From the NCBI GenBank assembly GCA_014800245.1, contig JAAVGM010000011.1, forward strand, positions 164,026 through 228,025: DNA of 64,000 nt, given 5' to 3'. The position numbers and the translations under genes are program-made. Below the pieces are notes generated by a model. That model saw only the letters and a list, made by a program, of their open reading frames with translations, was not told the DNA's origin and made no database searches. Numbering within the stretch: position 1 is the first letter of the stretch; every line of letters begins with the position of its first letter. Shown piece after piece: positions 27,259 to 35,699 of the stretch. Source of the stretch: Bacteroidales bacterium (GTDB lineage: Bacteria; Bacteroidota; Bacteroidia; Bacteroidales; Muribaculaceae).

Positions 27259-30200
27259 GTGAAAAATATACTACGACTTTTTTTCCTGCCGATTGTTTTG
27301 TTAGCGGCATTTATATATTCTCCCTCCTTGATGGCCCTTCCGCAGGGCTTCTTCGCTGAAAATTCCGTATTGGCAGAAGGGAAATGGGTGAGAATTGAAT
27401 CCAACTCCACAGGGATGCAACTCATTCCGGCCGCTTCGTTGCGTGCAATGGGTTTCACGGATATCAACAAGGTGAACGTATATGGAGGCGGTGGAAGAAT
27501 GCTCCCCGAAGCCCTCAATGAGAAAATCACCGACGATCTCCCTCTCCTCCCATGTGTCAGAACCGACAAGGGGATCATATTCTTTTCCACAGATGTAAAT
27601 TCATGGAAGAGCGCATCGGATGTGCCCTATTCTCACACCATCAACCCTTACGATACAAAAAGCTACTATTTCCTTTCCGATCGAAGCGTGGAGAAAGGTA
27701 AGGAGATGCCTCGCGTGGAAGCTCCATATTCAGGCGCACAAGCCATGACCACCTTTGTGGAACGTTTGGTGCATGAATCTGAATTGGCGGGTCCCGGCGA
27801 ATCGGGGCGCACCATCTTCGGCGAGGATTTCCGCACCACTCGCAACCGATCTTTCCCCTTCACGCTGACCGGAAGCGTCTCCGATTATGCCACAGTGAAA
27901 GTGAAATTCGGCGCTAAATCATCCACCCAGTCCTCTTTGCTTATCTCCGCCAACGGCTCGCGGCTCCCCTCCACAAGTGATGACAATATTCGTGCTATCA
28001 CCGGAAGTTCCGAGATTATACGAGTGGCTAACACCATAAAGGAGGTGAAAAATCCCGGCACAAGTCTTAATATCGGGATTGAATATTCATCCACCGGACA
28101 GGTGCAATTTGCTCGCCTTGAATATATCGAGGTGTTCTACGACCGCGAACTGAAATTGCAGAACGGATCTCTATATTTCTATAATGCCGATCCTGATGAA
28201 GAAGCAGCGGCTATCGACGGATGCAGCTCAGATACCCGCATCTGGGATGTGACTGATCCCACTCGTCCGAAAGAGATGGCGTTCAATCTTTCCGGATCGG
28301 TGGCTACAATCTCTCTATCGGGCGAGTATCAGGAGTTTATAGCTTTTGATCCGCAGAAAATCACATCTGCCGCGCCGGTATGGAAAGCTATTCCCAATCA
28401 GAACCTCCACGCTTTGGAGACTCCCGATATGGTGATCATCTCCTACGACACATATATGGATGGCGCAAAAAGAATCGCCGCCCTTCATGAGCAACACGAT
28501 GGAATGAAGGTGCATGTGCTCCGACCGGAGGATATATACAATGAATTTTCCGACGGATCTGCTGATGTATCGGCTTTCCGCAAACTCTTGAAGATGTGGC
28601 ACGACCGTGGAGGCGAACGCAATATCCGTTATTGCCTGCTCATGGGGCGTCCGCATTTCGACAATCGTGTCCTCACCAATGAAGCCAAGGCTATGGGCTA
28701 TCGTCCGATGCCTATTTGGGAGGAGCCGAATGTCTTTACCGATGCGGGATCATATTCCACCGATTGCTACATTGCCATGCTCGATGATTGCAACGAAGGA
28801 TTCAATATGGCTTCGGCAAAGATGCAGGTGGCTGTGGGGCGTATCCCCGTTAAGACGGCGGATGAAGCCAATGATGTTGCAGCGAAAATCGAGAAATATG
28901 TGCTTCAGCCTGATTACGGTGCATGGAGAAATAAGATGCTGATTGTGGCTGATGATATCGATGATTCTTCGATGGCCGACGCTAAGCCTTCAGGAATGAC
29001 CACTTTCTTCGATCAGAGCCAGAGCATATATAATATCCTCAAAGGGAGCAAGGAGGGGAAAAGATACCTCTTCGAGCGTATATATCTCGATGCCCACAAA
29101 CTCGAAACCACGAGTCTCGGTCTTCGTTACCCCACTGCTCAGGCCAAGCTCCTATCCAATTTCAACGACGGAGTGGCTTTCGCCAACTATCTCGGACATG
29201 CAAGCGAAACAAGCTGGACTGTGGAGCGCATCCTCACAATGGATGATATCCGCGCGATGAACAACCGCAACCTCCCCTTCCTTTTCGGCGGAACTTGCGA
29301 GTTTGCGCATTGGGATGGAGCCACTATCACCGGAGGCGAACTGATGGTTCTTAATCCTTCGGGAGGCGTGATAGCAATGGTGATGCCCAGCCGAACCGTA
29401 TATATCACACAGAATTACTATCTCAACCGCGCTATGGCTCCTTATCTTCTCAAGGAAAATGAATTGGGAGAACGCCCCCGATTAGGCGATTTCTACCGTA
29501 GAGGGATGAACGACCTGTCTGACAGCAACAAACTCCGATATTGCCTTATCGGCGACCCGTCTATCACATTCCCTCAGCCCGTGAATGTGGTGGAGATTGA
29601 GTCGATTGCAGGCAAAGAGATAAATGATGACAATGACGATTTTCCCGAACTCCCGGCTCTTGGCAAAGCGGAAGTGAAGGGAAGGATTGTAAAGCCCGAT
29701 GGTCAGCTTGATGCGGAATTCAACGGATCGCTTGAGCTTATCCTTTTCGATGCGGAGAAGGTGGTGGATACCTCTTCTCTCGGAAAAGGACTCGAACGAA
29801 TGTATAACGACCGCGCCACTCGCCTTACCACGACTTCTGTGAAAGTGGAAAACGGACTTTGGTCGGCACGTCTGATGCTCCCCGCCGAGATTGAAAACAA
29901 CTATTCGCCTGCAATGATTACAGCCTATGCATGGAATAGCAGCACCGGCGAAGAAGCACATGGCATGACCGAGAATCTTTATGTATATGGCTACGATGAT
30001 AATGCCGAGCCCGACACAAAGGCTCCTGTCATAGAGACGCTTTATCTCAATAGCCCGTCGTTTACCAACGGCGCGGTGGTCAATATGAATCCTATCGTAT
30101 TTGCCACTTTCTCGGATGAATCGGGCATCAATGTTTCGGATGCCGGAATTGGTCATCAGATGATCATCACAATTGATGGAAAGAACCATTATACGGATGT

Positions 30201-30678
30201 GAACAGCTATTTCATCTCCGATCCCGAACGAGAGGGAGCAGGATCCATCTGCTATCCTTTGGAGGGTATCGAACCGGGCAAGCATACGCTGACCCTTACC
30301 GTATGGGACAATGCCAACAATTCCGCCACAGCATCTATTGAATTTAATGTAGGTGCAGCTTTGGATCCGGTGATCACCGATCTCTCCACCAATGTAAACC
30401 CTGCATCGACAAGCGTGGTGTTTAATGTTACAATCGACCGTCCGAACAGCAACGTCGAATGCCTCATTGAGGTGTTTGATCTGATGGGACGCACAGTTTG
30501 GCAGTCGGAAAGGAGTGTCACTACCGATATGAACAGCTCGCTTTCCGCTTCCTGGAATCTTTGCGATGGAAGCGGAGTGAGAGTGCCGAGAGGAATCTAC
30601 CTATATCGTGCCACTGTACGCACCCCGGAAGGAACCTACTCTTCGCAGAGCCGTAAACTTGCTGTGACTGCGCAATAA
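27259..30678 (+). CDS. porU: Type IX secretion sortase PorU (C25 peptidase family)
   Basis: 1139 aa from a GTG start. PorU removes the C-terminal sorting domain of T9SS cargo at the cell surface and links the cargo to lipopolysaccharide. After the signal peptide, the N-terminal domain reads SVLAEGKWVRIESNSTG and VYGGGGRMLPE. The gingipain-like catalytic domain has His647 (NYLGHASETSW) and Cys680 (GGTCEF). The C-terminus is an Ig-like sorting domain (VFDLMGRTVW ... RGIYLYRATV). A perfect palindrome TTTCACGTGAAA covers the start codon. rex follows after 45 bp. Confidence 0.9.
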   Translation: MKNILRLFFLPIVLLAAFIYSPSLMALPQGFFAENSVLAEGKWVRIESNSTGMQLIPAASLRAMGFTDINKVNVYGGGGRMLPEALNEKITDDLPLLPCVRTDKGIIFFSTDVNSWKSASDVPYSHTINPYDTKSYYFLSDRSVEKGKEMPRVEAPYSGAQAMTTFVERLVHESELAGPGESGRTIFGEDFRTTRNRSFPFTLTGSVSDYATVKVKFGAKSSTQSSLLISANGSRLPSTSDDNIRAITGSSEIIRVANTIKEVKNPGTSLNIGIEYSSTGQVQFARLEYIEVFYDRELKLQNGSLYFYNADPDEEAAAIDGCSSDTRIWDVTDPTRPKEMAFNLSGSVATISLSGEYQEFIAFDPQKITSAAPVWKAIPNQNLHALETPDMVIISYDTYMDGAKRIAALHEQHDGMKVHVLRPEDIYNEFSDGSADVSAFRKLLKMWHDRGGERNIRYCLLMGRPHFDNRVLTNEAKAMGYRPMPIWEEPNVFTDAGSYSTDCYIAMLDDCNEGFNMASAKMQVAVGRIPVKTADEANDVAAKIEKYVLQPDYGAWRNKMLIVADDIDDSSMADAKPSGMTTFFDQSQSIYNILKGSKEGKRYLFERIYLDAHKLETTSLGLRYPTAQAKLLSNFNDGVAFANYLGHASETSWTVERILTMDDIRAMNNRNLPFLFGGTCEFAHWDGATITGGELMVLNPSGGVIAMVMPSRTVYITQNYYLNRAMAPYLLKENELGERPRLGDFYRRGMNDLSDSNKLRYCLIGDPSITFPQPVNVVEIESIAGKEINDDNDDFPELPALGKAEVKGRIVKPDGQLDAEFNGSLELILFDAEKVVDTSSLGKGLERMYNDRATRLTTTSVKVENGLWSARLMLPAEIENNYSPAMITAYAWNSSTGEEAHGMTENLYVYGYDDNAEPDTKAPVIETLYLNSPSFTNGAVVNMNPIVFATFSDESGINVSDAGIGHQMIITIDGKNHYTDVNSYFISDPEREGAGSICYPLEGIEPGKHTLTLTVWDNANNSATASIEFNVGAALDPVITDLSTNVNPASTSVVFNVTIDRPNSNVECLIEVFDLMGRTVWQSERSVTTDMNSSLSASWNLCDGSGVRVPRGIYLYRATVRTPEGTYSSQSRKLAVTAQ

Positions 30679-30723
30679 AATGCAGTCGCGGCAATATGTT
30701 TAGCAATAAATGTATTTGCCAAA

Positions 30724-31365
30724 ATGAATCAAATCAATAATATAATCCTTCCCGAGCCTACGCTCCGCCGTCTCCCTTGGTATCTGGCCTATGTAGAGAC
30801 GCTTCAGAAGAATGATGTGGAATTTGTGTCATCCACTCAGATTTCACGAGCTTTGAGCGTGGATGCCTCTCAGATTGCCAAAGACCTCTCTTTCCTGAAT
30901 ATCCGAGGAAAGACTCGTATAGGCTATGAGGTGGCGGCTCTGGCAGAAGGGCTGTCGGAATTCCTTGGATTCTCACAATGCCATAGGGCTTACATGATAG
31001 GATGCGGATCCCTGGGAGAAGCATTGATACGCGATTCAGGCCTGTCGAAATATGGACTCGAAATTGTGGCCGGATTTGATGTCAATCCTCAGGTGGTGTC
31101 GCGCACCGACCTTGGAGTGCCGATATATCATATCGACCGCATATATGAGATAATGGAAGAGAATCCCGCCTCAATCGGGATTCTTGCCGTCCCCTCGGAA
31201 ATGGCGCAGGAATCAGCCGATATTGCTATCGGGGCAGGAGTGAAGGCGATATGGAATTTCACTCCTTATCGTGTGAAGGTGGCAGAAGGGATTGTGATGG
31301 CCAATACATCCATATATGCCCATCTCGCTTTGATTTTCAACCGACTTAATTCAATGGAAAGATGA
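30724..31365 (+). CDS. rex: Redox-sensing transcriptional repressor Rex
   Basis: 213 aa. Rex binds DNA when NADH/NAD+ is low and lets go when NADH binds, controlling fermentation genes. The N-terminal winged helix includes VSSTQISRALSVDASQIAKD, where QIAKDLSFL is the recognition part. The Rossmann NADH site reads MIGCGSLGEAL at about residues 91-101. The C-terminal swapping helix contains YAHLALIFN. It is embedded between two C25/PorU genes and overlaps the next gene by 4 bp (ATGA), so it is made with the T9SS sortase. No standard Rex operator (TTGTGA-N6-TCACAA) was noticed here. Confidence 0.93.
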   Translation: MNQINNIILPEPTLRRLPWYLAYVETLQKNDVEFVSSTQISRALSVDASQIAKDLSFLNIRGKTRIGYEVAALAEGLSEFLGFSQCHRAYMIGCGSLGEALIRDSGLSKYGLEIVAGFDVNPQVVSRTDLGVPIYHIDRIYEIMEENPASIGILAVPSEMAQESADIAIGAGVKAIWNFTPYRVKVAEGIVMANTSIYAHLALIFNRLNSMER

Positions 31366-31997
31366 AAATATTAGCTTTTCTACCCAATAAATCCAACCTC
31401 TCTCTACCCAATAATTCATCTTCTCTCTCCTATCTCTCCTCTATCCCCTCTCCTGTTTCTTCTCTTGCTCCTATCCTCTCCTTTCCTGATTCGGCAATTG
31501 TGAAGAATGGGAATCCAATCTTTCTGCCGGATTTTGATTCACGTTTCATCGGCAGCTTCTTCCTTGCTGTCAAGATATCACGTTTGGGCAAATCGATAGC
31601 CGAACGTTTCGCTTCGAGATATTATTCCGAGGTTGCACCGGCAATGAACATCGTGGCTAAGGGGGTGCTTGATTCCCTTTCAGCCAACGGACTTCCTTGG
31701 ACAGCCGCCACAGGTTTCGACCGAAGCTTAGCTGTAGGAAATTTCATAGATTATCCCCTCCTGTCGGCGATAGGAGAATTAAATGTTGTCTCCTCAGACG
31801 GGAATCATGACACATTAACAGTTCCTTCCCCTGAAGTAATTGCAAAGGCTATTCATATGGCGAGCCGATATAATTCTCTTAAGATGGGTGATCTCATCCT
31901 CATCCCTCTCTCTAAGGATTCTATCGATCTAAAGATCGACTCTATGATCGCTATATCCGTAGGAGATGATACTTTACTAAAAATACCTGTCAAGTGA
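31362..31997 (+). CDS. FAH-family (fumarylacetoacetase-like) protein with degenerate metal site
   Basis: 211 aa. The fold of FAH-family hydrolases is recognisable in RLGKSIAERFASRYYSEV, GLPWTAATGFDRSLAVGNF and LKMGDLILIPL. However, the strand that normally carries the metal-binding E.E motif reads IGSFFLAVKI, and the usual DFTARD region reads MNIVAKGVLD, so the acidic ligands are missing. Residues about 10-40 are a serine/leucine-rich stretch replacing the usual short start. It overlaps rex by 4 bp and precedes the second C25 gene by 47 bp. It is probably non-catalytic. Confidence 0.7.
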   Translation: MKILAFLPNKSNLSLPNNSSSLSYLSSIPSPVSSLAPILSFPDSAIVKNGNPIFLPDFDSRFIGSFFLAVKISRLGKSIAERFASRYYSEVAPAMNIVAKGVLDSLSANGLPWTAATGFDRSLAVGNFIDYPLLSAIGELNVVSSDGNHDTLTVPSPEVIAKAIHMASRYNSLKMGDLILIPLSKDSIDLKIDSMIAISVGDDTLLKIPVK

Positions 31998-32044
31998 GCT
32001 TAACACACTCTCTCCTATTATAAAAGTCTCCCCTATATAAAATA

Positions 32045-35000
32045 ATGAAAACGAATCTTTTCAAAATATCTCTCATAGCAATCGTGTGCGGATGGTGGGC
32101 GTCATTCTTTCATGCAGAGGCATCCGAACTTTACCCGTTCAAATACTCTTCAATCCTCTCTTCAGGAGATTGGGTGAAAGTGCGCACGTCCGAATCCGGA
32201 ATATATGAAATCACTTATGACGAACTCATCGGGATGGGATTCAAGAATCCGCAGAATGTCGGTGTGTTCGGGAAAGGCGGAACTGCCCTCCCTATAAATT
32301 TCACCGATGGGAAAGCTCCTTTGATCACGGATGATCTTGCACCCGTTGCGACATGGCATCATAACAACCGGATATATTTCTATGCCTGCGCCACAGAGGA
32401 GATAGCCTTTAATCCCTCCTCCTCGCTTTTCGAGCGCCGGAGCCGCAACATCTATTCGCTCGACGGAGCTTATTTCCTTTCCGAATCTCCGGAAGCCATG
32501 ATGATTTCCATGAATGATAAACCTTTAGGTAACTCCTCCTCATATTATCTTGGATTTGATTATGCTTATCATGAAGAGGATATTTTTCATAACACCACCA
32601 AGACAGGTCAACTCTTCTGGGGAGAGAATCTGCTGACCGATTCCTACAGCTGGCAGCTCTCGCTCCCTCTTATCGACAATAATGCCAAGGCTCGTCTAGA
32701 ATGTCGTGTTTTTGCCGCCGACAAGAGTTCCGGAATATTTCAATATGGTGTGAGACAAGCCACATCGGGAAATATATCATTTAATGTGCGCCACCCCGAA
32801 CCGGGATCGGGAAGCAAGTCGAATCCGGAATTCATGCATATGGCTAATTCCATTTCATCTCTATCCATTCCCGGAACCGAGGCGGAAGTATATGCAAAGA
32901 TCAGCAATGCCAAAGGGGATTTTATCAATCTGGATTATTGGATTCTTACATATGGGAAAATAGTCCCTGATTTCTCACTCTCAAATCAGCCTCAGGAACG
33001 ATTCACTGTGGTCAGAAAAGGGACACGCCCCGGAGTCATTCCGGTTGAGTCTGACAAAGAGATCGTGGCGTTTGATGTGACCAATCCTGCTGCAGTGGGT
33101 TTATTGGCAAAGGAATCGGAGGGAAAAGAAATCAATTTCTATTTTGACCCCTCCAAATCTTATCGAAACCTTATCTTCTGCGATCTTTCACGCAGTCAGA
33201 AAAAGGTGTCGGGATTCAAGAAAATTGATAATTCCGATCTCCATTTCATGGCCTCTCATGGAGCGGATTTCCTTATAATTACCGTTCCAAAATTCATGGA
33301 TTTTGCCACTCGTCTTGCTGATCTTCATCGCAAATATGATGGGATTAATGTGCTGGTGGTCTCCACAGAGGATGTGTATAATGAATTTTCAGGAGGGATA
33401 CCCGACCCTATGGCTTATCGCGCCATGATGAAAGCCACCTACGAAGGGTCGCAAGAAAGATTGAAGAATCTCCTCCTGGTCGGACCCGAATATGGGAATT
33501 TCCGAAATGTTCTCTCCGGCAACGATCCTGAAAATTATATCATCGCTTTTCAGGATAATAAGGTAAGTGCCGATACGGATGCCGCTCACGCAATGGATTT
33601 CATGGGATTCGCCGACGATTATATTTTCACTAATCTCCAGAACAATACGATGCATGTCGGCGTCGGGATTCTCCCTTTCTCTTCCTTGGAAGAGAGCGAG
33701 ATGTATCTGAGGAAAGCCGAGCGCTATCTTGCCGATACTGATAAGGCAGCCATTGTGAATGAGGCTTTGTCGATTGGTGGATCGGGCGACAACCACACCC
33801 ACGATGCCCAAAGCGTTTCGCTAAAGGAATTTTGGGATGCTTATAATCCCGACCTACAGGTGAATGCTGTAGTGGCTATCGATGCATATGGCAAAAAGAA
33901 TTCTACTGAAAAAATATTTTCCGATCTCAGATATGGGAAATTGCTCACTGCCTATTGCGGACATGGATCCTCTTTGGGTCTTAACAATCCGATCACCATT
34001 CGCACAACCGATGTACTGAGGATACAAAACTCAAAACCGGGTTTCATGATAATCTGTGCCTGCGATATCTCCCACCCCGACCGAGCCATGAGCGGACTCG
34101 GAGAACGTATCGTCACCTCCACCGAGAATGGGATGGTAGGGTCTATTCTTGCGTCGAGGACAGTGTGGTCGGGACAGAACTTCGAACTTGCAAAGTTGAT
34201 CTCTTCCTCTCTTTTCGTTGATCCCGCAGGGGCAAAGACCACGGGGAGTGGGTCGCAAGTCGCATATTATCGTGAAGAGACTCCTACAATCGGAGAGGTG
34301 TTTGCAAGAGCCAAGACAATTTCAAATTATTCCAATTCATTGGCTTATATGTATATCGGAGATCCTGCTCTAAGGATTCCCGTGCCTCTGCGAAGAATCC
34401 AGGGGAAAACCTCTCTAAGCGGAAAGGGGTATCCGAGACAGACAATAAAAGTGTCGGGAACGATAGGTGTCCGCGACTCTATTCACCTCAGTGATACCAT
34501 CCACATTGGCGAATATATCTTGGATAAGGACACTCGCTATAATGGAAAGATTGTTGCCAAACTTATGGCACCCAAGAGAGTGGAAAAATCCAAGGATCTT
34601 GTCTCAGGAGCTTCTAATAATACAAAGGAGTTGTATGTAACATATCTCGACGATCGATTGTCTGAATTTTCTGCGGAAGTGAAGAATGGCGCATTCGATT
34701 TTTCCATCACTCTCCCTGAGGATGCCGACATATATGCCGGCGAATCTCTCCAGTTGATGCTGAGTGCGTATGATCCGTCGAGACAATTAGCCTCTGCCGG
34801 ATATCTATTGATCCCTATTGGAGAAGGGATAAGCGGAGTCGGCACCGACAACTCCACACCGACACTAAATGCAATCATCAGCTACAAGACACCGGTCATA
34901 ACAATCAAGGTGGGCGATAACAATTCTCTTGGAGCAGCTTGCTTGAGAGCGGAGATTGATGGCAAACCTGTCAGGGCTTTCCTTCGCGACGCGGATGCTG

Positions 35001-35422
35001 ATTCCAAGAATCTCGAATTTGCAATCTTCACGGATAATATTGAAAAGGGGCCTCACACTCTTTCGCTTTGCGCCTCCGATGCTGTAGGGAATAAGGCGGA
35101 GGAAGAGATTGAGTTTGAGAAAGCTGACTTTTCGGCTCCTCTCTCCCTTATTCCGGAGTATAAGGCCGCCGCAGATGAATTATCATTCTCTATCGAAGGA
35201 GAGGATGCCGAATCGCTTCTCATAATAATTGAGAATGAGAATCACGACCTTGTGATTCAATCGCCGGTGAAAGGGAATAGTTATCTTTGGAATTGTTCGG
35301 ATTCCTCATCGAAGAGGGTGAAGCCGGGTCTTTATCGTGCGAAAGTTATATCTTCAAATGATATTTCCACGCCCCTCTTCTCAGAATGGGTGAACTTTGC
35401 TATATTGGAAATCCCCAATTAG
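32045..35422 (+). CDS. Divergent PorU-like C25 peptidase
   Basis: 1125 aa with a signal peptide (cut near HAEAS). The N-terminal domain parallels PorU (SILSSGDWVKVRTSESGIYEIT, GVFGKGGTALP). The catalytic His640 (YCGHGSS) and Cys673 (ICACDIS) are 33 residues apart, the same spacing as in the upstream PorU. The environment of the cysteine departs from the TCEF pattern of canonical PorU. The C-terminus (YLWNCSDSS...KPGLYRAKVI) is a degenerate FlgD-like Ig module. It closes the porU-rex-FAH operon. It may be a second sortase, a cargo protease or a specialised paralogue. Confidence 0.8.
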   Translation: MKTNLFKISLIAIVCGWWASFFHAEASELYPFKYSSILSSGDWVKVRTSESGIYEITYDELIGMGFKNPQNVGVFGKGGTALPINFTDGKAPLITDDLAPVATWHHNNRIYFYACATEEIAFNPSSSLFERRSRNIYSLDGAYFLSESPEAMMISMNDKPLGNSSSYYLGFDYAYHEEDIFHNTTKTGQLFWGENLLTDSYSWQLSLPLIDNNAKARLECRVFAADKSSGIFQYGVRQATSGNISFNVRHPEPGSGSKSNPEFMHMANSISSLSIPGTEAEVYAKISNAKGDFINLDYWILTYGKIVPDFSLSNQPQERFTVVRKGTRPGVIPVESDKEIVAFDVTNPAAVGLLAKESEGKEINFYFDPSKSYRNLIFCDLSRSQKKVSGFKKIDNSDLHFMASHGADFLIITVPKFMDFATRLADLHRKYDGINVLVVSTEDVYNEFSGGIPDPMAYRAMMKATYEGSQERLKNLLLVGPEYGNFRNVLSGNDPENYIIAFQDNKVSADTDAAHAMDFMGFADDYIFTNLQNNTMHVGVGILPFSSLEESEMYLRKAERYLADTDKAAIVNEALSIGGSGDNHTHDAQSVSLKEFWDAYNPDLQVNAVVAIDAYGKKNSTEKIFSDLRYGKLLTAYCGHGSSLGLNNPITIRTTDVLRIQNSKPGFMIICACDISHPDRAMSGLGERIVTSTENGMVGSILASRTVWSGQNFELAKLISSSLFVDPAGAKTTGSGSQVAYYREETPTIGEVFARAKTISNYSNSLAYMYIGDPALRIPVPLRRIQGKTSLSGKGYPRQTIKVSGTIGVRDSIHLSDTIHIGEYILDKDTRYNGKIVAKLMAPKRVEKSKDLVSGASNNTKELYVTYLDDRLSEFSAEVKNGAFDFSITLPEDADIYAGESLQLMLSAYDPSRQLASAGYLLIPIGEGISGVGTDNSTPTLNAIISYKTPVITIKVGDNNSLGAACLRAEIDGKPVRAFLRDADADSKNLEFAIFTDNIEKGPHTLSLCASDAVGNKAEEEIEFEKADFSAPLSLIPEYKAAADELSFSIEGEDAESLLIIIENENHDLVIQSPVKGNSYLWNCSDSSSKRVKPGLYRAKVISSNDISTPLFSEWVNFAILEIPN

Positions 35423-35446
35423 AAAATGAATTAAATCCCCATCTCT

Positions 35447-35500
35447 ATCTTTCTGCGCCCGTTTCTGCTCATTCAAGATCAGGAACGGGCGCAGAAAGAT
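35447..35500 (+). terminator. Long hairpin ending the porU-rex operon
   Basis: Arms of 21 bp (35447-35467 and 35480-35500, core CTTTCTGCGCCCGTT) pair with one G-T wobble around a 12-nt loop, 24 bp after the stop. There is no immediate T-run, so it may be a terminator of unusual form or an RNA-end stabiliser. Confidence 0.7.
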
Positions 35501-35530
35501 ATTAGGGAATTTTTGAGATAATCATAATAT

Positions 35531-35672
35531 TTTTATTTGTTACGATTAATAAAATTAAAAATATTCGATTTTTATTTGTTACGATTAATAAAAAAGACAT
35601 TTACATAGATTTTATTTGTTACGATTAATAAAATTCGTTTTATAGCAATTTTATTTGTTATGATTAATAAAA
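35531..35672 (+). repeat. Four 24-bp repeats at 39-40 bp spacing (operator array)
   Basis: Copies lie at 35531-35554, 35570-35593, 35610-35633 and 35649-35672. The first three are identical and the fourth has a single C-to-T change. Each has inverted ends TTTTATT/AATAAAA around the core TGTTACGAT. The 15-16 bp spacers differ from each other. The array sits immediately upstream of the ATPase gene, and the last copy supplies the -33 element of its promoter. Confidence 0.85.
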
Positions 35673-35685
35673 TTCCTTATTTTTG
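35654..35685 (+). promoter_or_regulatory. Promoter of the DUF4143 ATPase gene
   Basis: TTTG at 35654-35657 lies inside the fourth repeat. A 20-bp spacer and TATTTTTG at 35678-35685 complete a consensus promoter. The transcript should start near 35690, which favours ATG 35700 over GTG 35685. Confidence 0.7.
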
Positions 35686-35699
35686 TGGATAAAAAAGAC

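Noticed and set aside
35531-35672. Four regularly spaced repeats resembling a short CRISPR array
   Set aside because: Spacers are only 15-16 bp, there are no cas genes in the window, and the last repeat contains the promoter of the adjacent gene. An operator array fits better.
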